This document shows, piece after piece, positions 7,754 through 15,827 of a DNA stretch of 15,827 nucleotides (its first letter is position 1; every line of letters starts with the position of its first letter). A model generated the notes under the pieces. That model had not been told where the DNA came from, made no database searches, and saw nothing but the letters and a program-made list of their open reading frames with translations. Origin of the DNA: JAIVGV01 sp045807785 (GTDB lineage: Bacteria > Acidobacteriota > Blastocatellia > Pyrinomonadales > Pyrinomonadaceae); NCBI GenBank assembly GCA_045807785.1, contig JBJMGS010000174.1:1-15827 (forward strand). Direction: 5' to 3'. The position numbers and the translations under genes were made by a program.

Positions 7754-8404
7754 ATGGGACTTGACGAATACATTGATGCGCTGCGCCAGCGCGTGCTGCT
7801 GCTAGGCGGCGAGACCGAGACTGCCTTGCAGCGCGCGATGTACGCCCTCGAAGCGCGCGACTCCGAGATGGCGCGCGAGGTCTTGCGCGACGACGACCGG
7901 ATCGACGCGCTCGAAGTCGAGATCGACCGCCTCTGCATCGACACGCTCGCGCTGCGCCAGCCCGCCGCGCGCGACCTGCGCTTCGTCGTCGCCGTCGCCA
8001 AGATGACGCCCGTGCTTGAGCGCATCGCCGACCATGCCTGTAACATCGCCCGCGCCGCCCTCGATCTCAACGACGAGCCGGAATTGCCCCGCGCCGCGCC
8101 CGCCCTGCCGCGCATGGCCGAGGTTGCCTCCGCGATGCTGCGCGCGGCGCTCGACGCCTTCACGGCGGATGATGCGGAGGCGGCGCGCGCCGTCATCCCG
8201 CGCGACGACGAGATCGACGAGCTGTACGAAAAAATCTTCCACGAGCTGATCGGCCTGATGACGCGTGATCCGGCGACGACCGCCCGCGCCGCGCGCCTGC
8301 TCTTCGTCGCCAAGCACCTCGAGCGCGTCGGCGACTACGTGACGGACATCTGCGAGCTAACTGTTTACATGACCGAAGCCGCGTTCATCCGGCATAGCAA
8401 CTGA
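7754..8404 (+). CDS. phoU: Phosphate signalling regulator PhoU
   Basis: This 216-residue all-helical cytoplasmic protein links Pst transporter state to the PhoR kinase and represses Pho signalling when phosphate is ample. It shows the two PhoU repeats: a first acidic helix with DDDRIDALEVEID (46-58) and the metal-binding motif ERIADHACNI (89-98), then DDEIDELYEK (151-160) and ERVGDYVTDICE (190-201). Length is typical. The position between pstB and phoBR fits a complete signalling module. The start at 7754 gives the usual short N-terminus (MGLDEYIDALRQ). Confidence 0.95.
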   Translation: MGLDEYIDALRQRVLLLGGETETALQRAMYALEARDSEMAREVLRDDDRIDALEVEIDRLCIDTLALRQPAARDLRFVVAVAKMTPVLERIADHACNIARAALDLNDEPELPRAAPALPRMAEVASAMLRAALDAFTADDAEAARAVIPRDDEIDELYEKIFHELIGLMTRDPATTARAARLLFVAKHLERVGDYVTDICELTVYMTEAAFIRHSN

Positions 8405-8407
8405 GCC

Positions 8408-8488
8408 GATTGCTGAATGCAGATTTCGGATTGCGGATTTGGGAATCCGGTTGGTCTTCAATCCGCATTCAGCAATCCGAAATCCGCA
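8408..8488 (+). repeat. Inverted heptamer array with a one-unit length difference (phoU-phoB)
   Basis: Left 8418-8434 pairs with right 8472-8488 at 16 of 17 positions. In an alternative register left 8408-8425 pairs with 8460-8477 at 17 of 18. Aligning the arms shows that one carries an extra heptamer, TGAATGC, that the other lacks at that point. Units are of the GGATTTC / GGATTGC type. The element ends about 7 nt before the phoB ATG, with no Shine-Dalgarno sequence. Confidence 0.82.
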
Positions 8489-8495
8489 GTTGATT

Positions 8496-9200
8496 ATGAA
8501 GCCAGTTCTCATCATCGAAGACGATCCAGACATCGCCGAGGGCGTACGGTTCAACCTTGAGCGCGAAGGTTTGCGCGCGCGCGTGGCGCTGACGGGCGAG
8601 GAAGGTCTGCGGGCCGCGCTCGACGCGGCGAGCCCGCCCGCGCTCATCATCCTCGATCTGATGCTGCCCGGCATGAGCGGCACGGAGTTGTGCCGCCGCT
8701 TGCGCCGCGAGCCGCAGACGCGCCGCACGCCGATCATCATGCTCACCGCCCGCGCCGACGAAACCGACCGCATCGCCGGTCTCGATCTCGGCGCTGACGA
8801 TTACATCACGAAGCCCTTCTCGGTCAGAGAACTGATGGCGCGCGTGCGCGCCGTCTTGCGCCGCGCCGACGAGGGCAGCGCGCCCCGCTACGAGGACGCG
8901 CGACTCTCGATAGACTTCGCCGACATGCGCGTCTCCTGCGACGGCTTGCAGATCAAGCTCACGCGCAAGGAGTTCGCCCTGCTCGAAACGCTCGCCCGCG
9001 CGCAGAGCCGCGTCGCCACGCGGCAGCAAATCCTCGACGACGTCTGGGGCTACGAATATTACGGCGACACGCGCACGCTCGACGTGCACATCCGGCGGCT
9101 GCGCCAGAAGCTCGGCGCGTGCGGCGACTGCATCGAGACGGTCGTCGGCGTCGGCTACCGCTTCGTCGGATGCCCGCAGCGGGTGATAGGTGATGGGTAA
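8496..9200 (+). CDS. phoB: Phosphate response regulator PhoB (OmpR/PhoB family)
   Basis: This 234-residue transcription factor has a receiver domain (1-120) and a C-terminal winged helix (about 133-227). The acidic pocket is E8-D9-D10, the phosphoacceptor is D54 in IILDLMLPG, and the switch residues T84 and K106 (ITKPF) are present. The effector shows LTRKEFALLETLAR (155-168), the recognition region TRTLDVHIRRLRQKLG (192-207) and GVGYRF. The ATG at 8496 is chosen because the 19 upstream in-frame residues are encoded by the heptamer array and precede a normal receiver start (MKPVLIIEDD). The last residues, about RVIGDG, and the stop are read from the next array, so the natural C-terminus has probably been altered by it. 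In known systems it activates pst genes. Confidence 0.94.
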   Translation: MKPVLIIEDDPDIAEGVRFNLEREGLRARVALTGEEGLRAALDAASPPALIILDLMLPGMSGTELCRRLRREPQTRRTPIIMLTARADETDRIAGLDLGADDYITKPFSVRELMARVRAVLRRADEGSAPRYEDARLSIDFADMRVSCDGLQIKLTRKEFALLETLARAQSRVATRQQILDDVWGYEYYGDTRTLDVHIRRLRQKLGACGDCIETVVGVGYRFVGCPQRVIGDG

Positions 9201-9343
9201 CAGGTGACAGGGGGAAGTCCGTGTCATAATCGCAAATCGCGGATCACGGATCGAACACTCGGAACGCCTAGCCCCGATTTACGACTGGCGATTTTCGATT
9301 TAGGATTTACCCGTCACCCGTCACCTGTTACCCGTCTCCCGCT
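9178..9343 (+). repeat. Two nested inverted heptamer arrays (phoB-phoR)
   Basis: Outer pair: GGGTAACAGGTGAC (9195-9208) pairs perfectly with 9320-9333. Flanking AGCGGG (9178-9183) and CCCGCT (9338-9343) extend it once a 7-nt unit present only in the left arm is skipped. Inner pair: units AATCGCA, AATCGCG, GATCACG (about 9229-9256) face a reverse-complementary but diverged array (about 9275-9302) with about 18 of 28 matches. The two pairs belong to different heptamer families. The outer left arm overlaps the end of phoB and the right arm ends 2 nt before the phoR ATG. Confidence 0.8.
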
Positions 9344-9345
9344 TT

Positions 9346-10740
<1,395 letters not shown>

Positions 10741-10752
<12 letters not shown>

Positions 10753-10823
10753 ATGATGAACGATGAACGAAAGGCAATCGGTTTTCGGTTCATCGTTCCG
10801 CCTTCATCGTTCATCGTTCCGCC
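10741..10823 (+). repeat. Imperfect inverted GATGAAC-type heptamer array (after phoR)
   Basis: Left 10751-10767 pairs with right 10803-10819 over 17 nt with one G-U wobble. The unit is the GAACGAT heptamer found between pstS and pstC, and the loop shares GGTTTTC with that element. A further partial copy (TTCATCGTTCC, 10789-10799) lies inside. It overlaps the phoR stop codon and lies immediately before the carD promoter, so it may mark the operon end. No T-tract is present. Confidence 0.8.
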
Positions 10824-10829
10824 TTTCCC

Positions 10830-10859
10830 TTGACGCTCTCGCTCGCTCGTTGTTACACT
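10830..10859 (+). promoter_or_regulatory. Promoter of carD
   Basis: TTGACG (10830-10835) is followed after 18 bp by TACACT (10854-10859; or TTACAC with 17 bp). This is a good vegetative sigma-factor match lying just past the last heptamer array. It gives carD a leader of about 120 nt and separates it from the phosphate operon. Confidence 0.6.
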
Positions 10860-10975
10860 TTTGTGACGAATCAGGTCAGTCTCCGACGCGCCCTGCGTCC
10901 TGCGGTCGATCAAGGGGTTTCTCAACCTGCACAAGAACCGCGCGCCCGCGCAATGTTAATTTGTTAGTTTCCCCT

Positions 10976-10981
10976 AGGAGG
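10976..10981 (+). promoter_or_regulatory. Strong ribosome binding site of carD
   Basis: AGGAGG lies 6 nt before the GTG at 10988 and decides that start over the in-frame extension reaching back to 10763. It also shows that this genome does use canonical Shine-Dalgarno sites. Confidence 0.85.
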
Positions 10982-10987
10982 TGTCTG

Positions 10988-11536
10988 GTGGGCTTCAAGA
11001 TCGGACAGAAAGTCGTTTATCCCAATCATGGAATCGGCACCATCGAACAGATCGAGCAGAAGCAGATCGGAGTCAACCTCCTTCCCTTCTACACGCTCCG
11101 TCTCGCGGCCACCAACTCCGTCGTGCTCGTCCCCGTCGCCAACGCGGGCGAAGTCGGCCTGCGCTCGCCCATCTCCTCGGGCGAGTGCGAGATGCTGCTC
11201 AAGACCCTCTCGGACGACTTCAACGCCCCGCCGGGCGACTGGAAGGATCGCTTCAAAGAGTTCTCCGACAAGATGCGCACGGGCGACATCTTCTCGGTCG
11301 CGGAAGTCTTAAAGCACCTGACCTTCCTCAGCCACCAGAAGCCGCTCTCCTTCCGCGAACAGCGGATGCTTGAGCGCGCGCACTACCTCGTCGTCTCGGA
11401 ACTCGCTGCCGTCTGCCGCCAGCCCGAATGCAACGTCGAGCCGCGCGTCGAGCAGGCTCTGACACGCGCCTGCACCAAGCACGAGCACCGACCCGCCGTG
11501 CGCTCGCGCGCCGTCGGCGCGACCGTCGGGCACTAA
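10988..11536 (+). CDS. carD: CarD/CdnL family RNA polymerase-binding regulator
   Basis: This 182-residue protein starts at a GTG. The N-terminal RNA polymerase-interaction domain begins FKIGQKVVYPNHGIGTIEQI (3-22) and runs to about residue 60. The C-terminal helical DNA-binding domain contains DWKDRFKEFSDKMRTGD (84-100), VAEVLKHLTFLSHQKPLSF (104-122) and ERAHYLVVSELA (129-140). W85 sits where characterised CarD proteins have the tryptophan that wedges into the promoter minor groove. The family stabilises open promoter complexes, notably at rRNA and other growth-related promoters. The last 40 residues, with two Cys and several His, are variable. Own promoter and ribosome binding site indicate independent expression. 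It converges on the hybrid kinase gene. Confidence 0.93.
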   Translation: MGFKIGQKVVYPNHGIGTIEQIEQKQIGVNLLPFYTLRLAATNSVVLVPVANAGEVGLRSPISSGECEMLLKTLSDDFNAPPGDWKDRFKEFSDKMRTGDIFSVAEVLKHLTFLSHQKPLSFREQRMLERAHYLVVSELAAVCRQPECNVEPRVEQALTRACTKHEHRPAVRSRAVGATVGH

Positions 11537-11560
11537 AAGCCAGTCGGAAAGATTAGCACT

Positions 11561-11598
11561 GCAAGGGCGTGGCGAGTGATCACTCGCCACGCCCTTGC
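11561..11598. terminator. 38-bp perfect palindrome, probable bidirectional terminator
   Basis: GCAAGGGCGTGGCGAGTGA (11561-11579) is followed directly by its exact reverse complement (11580-11598), centred on TGATCA. It lies between two convergent stop codons (carD at 11536, kinase at 11612). The stem is very GC-rich; T runs on either side are poor, so it may act as a stem-only or factor-assisted terminator. A symmetric protein-binding site is the alternative. It shows no heptamer periodicity. Confidence 0.65.
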
Positions 11599-11611
11599 GT
11601 GTTCTGACTCC

Positions 11612-15703
<4,092 letters not shown>

Positions 15704-15827
15704 GTGATCTTCGGAGCCGCCCGCCACCAAGGCACGTGCGGGGCAAACGGGGACGCGCCTTCCTCAACCCGACGCTACGCGCGGGCGGGAGGAATGTGCG
15801 AGAACTAAGTTATGGTAACGGGGGAAT

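Noticed and set aside
8439..8495. 19-residue N-terminal extension of PhoB
   Set aside because: It is encoded by the heptamer array, and receiver domains normally begin at MKPVLIIEDD, matching the ATG at 8496.
10763..10987. 75-residue N-terminal extension of CarD
   Set aside because: It passes through a hairpin and the carD promoter; AGGAGG 6 nt before the GTG at 10988 fixes the start.
15704..15827. Gene or promoter at the right edge
   Set aside because: No convincing coding sequence or -35/-10 pair was found upstream of the kinase within the window; a small plus-strand frame here has no signals.

Overview
The window is a GC-rich, gene-dense bacterial chromosome segment. It suggests a Gram-negative, soil-type organism, most likely an Acidobacteriota member, perhaps a Blastocatellia relative. 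This is inference from overall character, not from a phylogenetic marker: a carboxypeptidase-regulatory-like repeat protein, an exported amidohydrolase, a very large PAS/GAF hybrid kinase, a CarD regulator and spacers full of heptamer repeats. No mobile element, CRISPR array, tRNA or rRNA was recognised.

Layout. On the minus strand, 1-1289 is the N-terminal part of an exported amidohydrolase that runs off the left edge, and 1579-3279 encodes a secreted protein of five tandem beta-sandwich modules. A divergent intergenic region (3280-3592) separates these from a plus-strand phosphate operon: pstS (3593), pstC (4769), pstA (5801), pstB (6781), phoU (7754), phoB (8496) and phoR (9346-10752). carD follows (10988-11536) with its own promoter and a strong ribosome binding site. 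It ends at a 38-bp perfect palindrome and converges with a 1363-residue membrane hybrid histidine kinase on the minus strand (15703-11612).

How the genes fit together. PstS captures phosphate outside the inner membrane, PstC/PstA form the channel and PstB drives it with ATP. PhoU couples transporter state to the PhoR kinase, and PhoR controls PhoB, which in known systems feeds back on pst transcription. The whole sensing and uptake circuit therefore lies on one strand in one probable transcription unit. CarD, an RNA polymerase-binding regulator, and the orphan hybrid kinase are neighbours with no demonstrated link to phosphate.

The most striking feature is non-coding. Every spacer of the phosphate operon except the 30-bp pstC-pstA gap is filled by an inverted pair of heptamer-periodic arrays, which would fold into a long hairpin. 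The spacers use several different heptamer families. In the five intra-operon cases the right arm ends 2-9 nt before the next ATG and no Shine-Dalgarno sequence is visible, whereas pstS and carD have one. In two spacers the arms differ by exactly one 7-nt unit. In phoB and phoR the array supplies the last codons and the stop.
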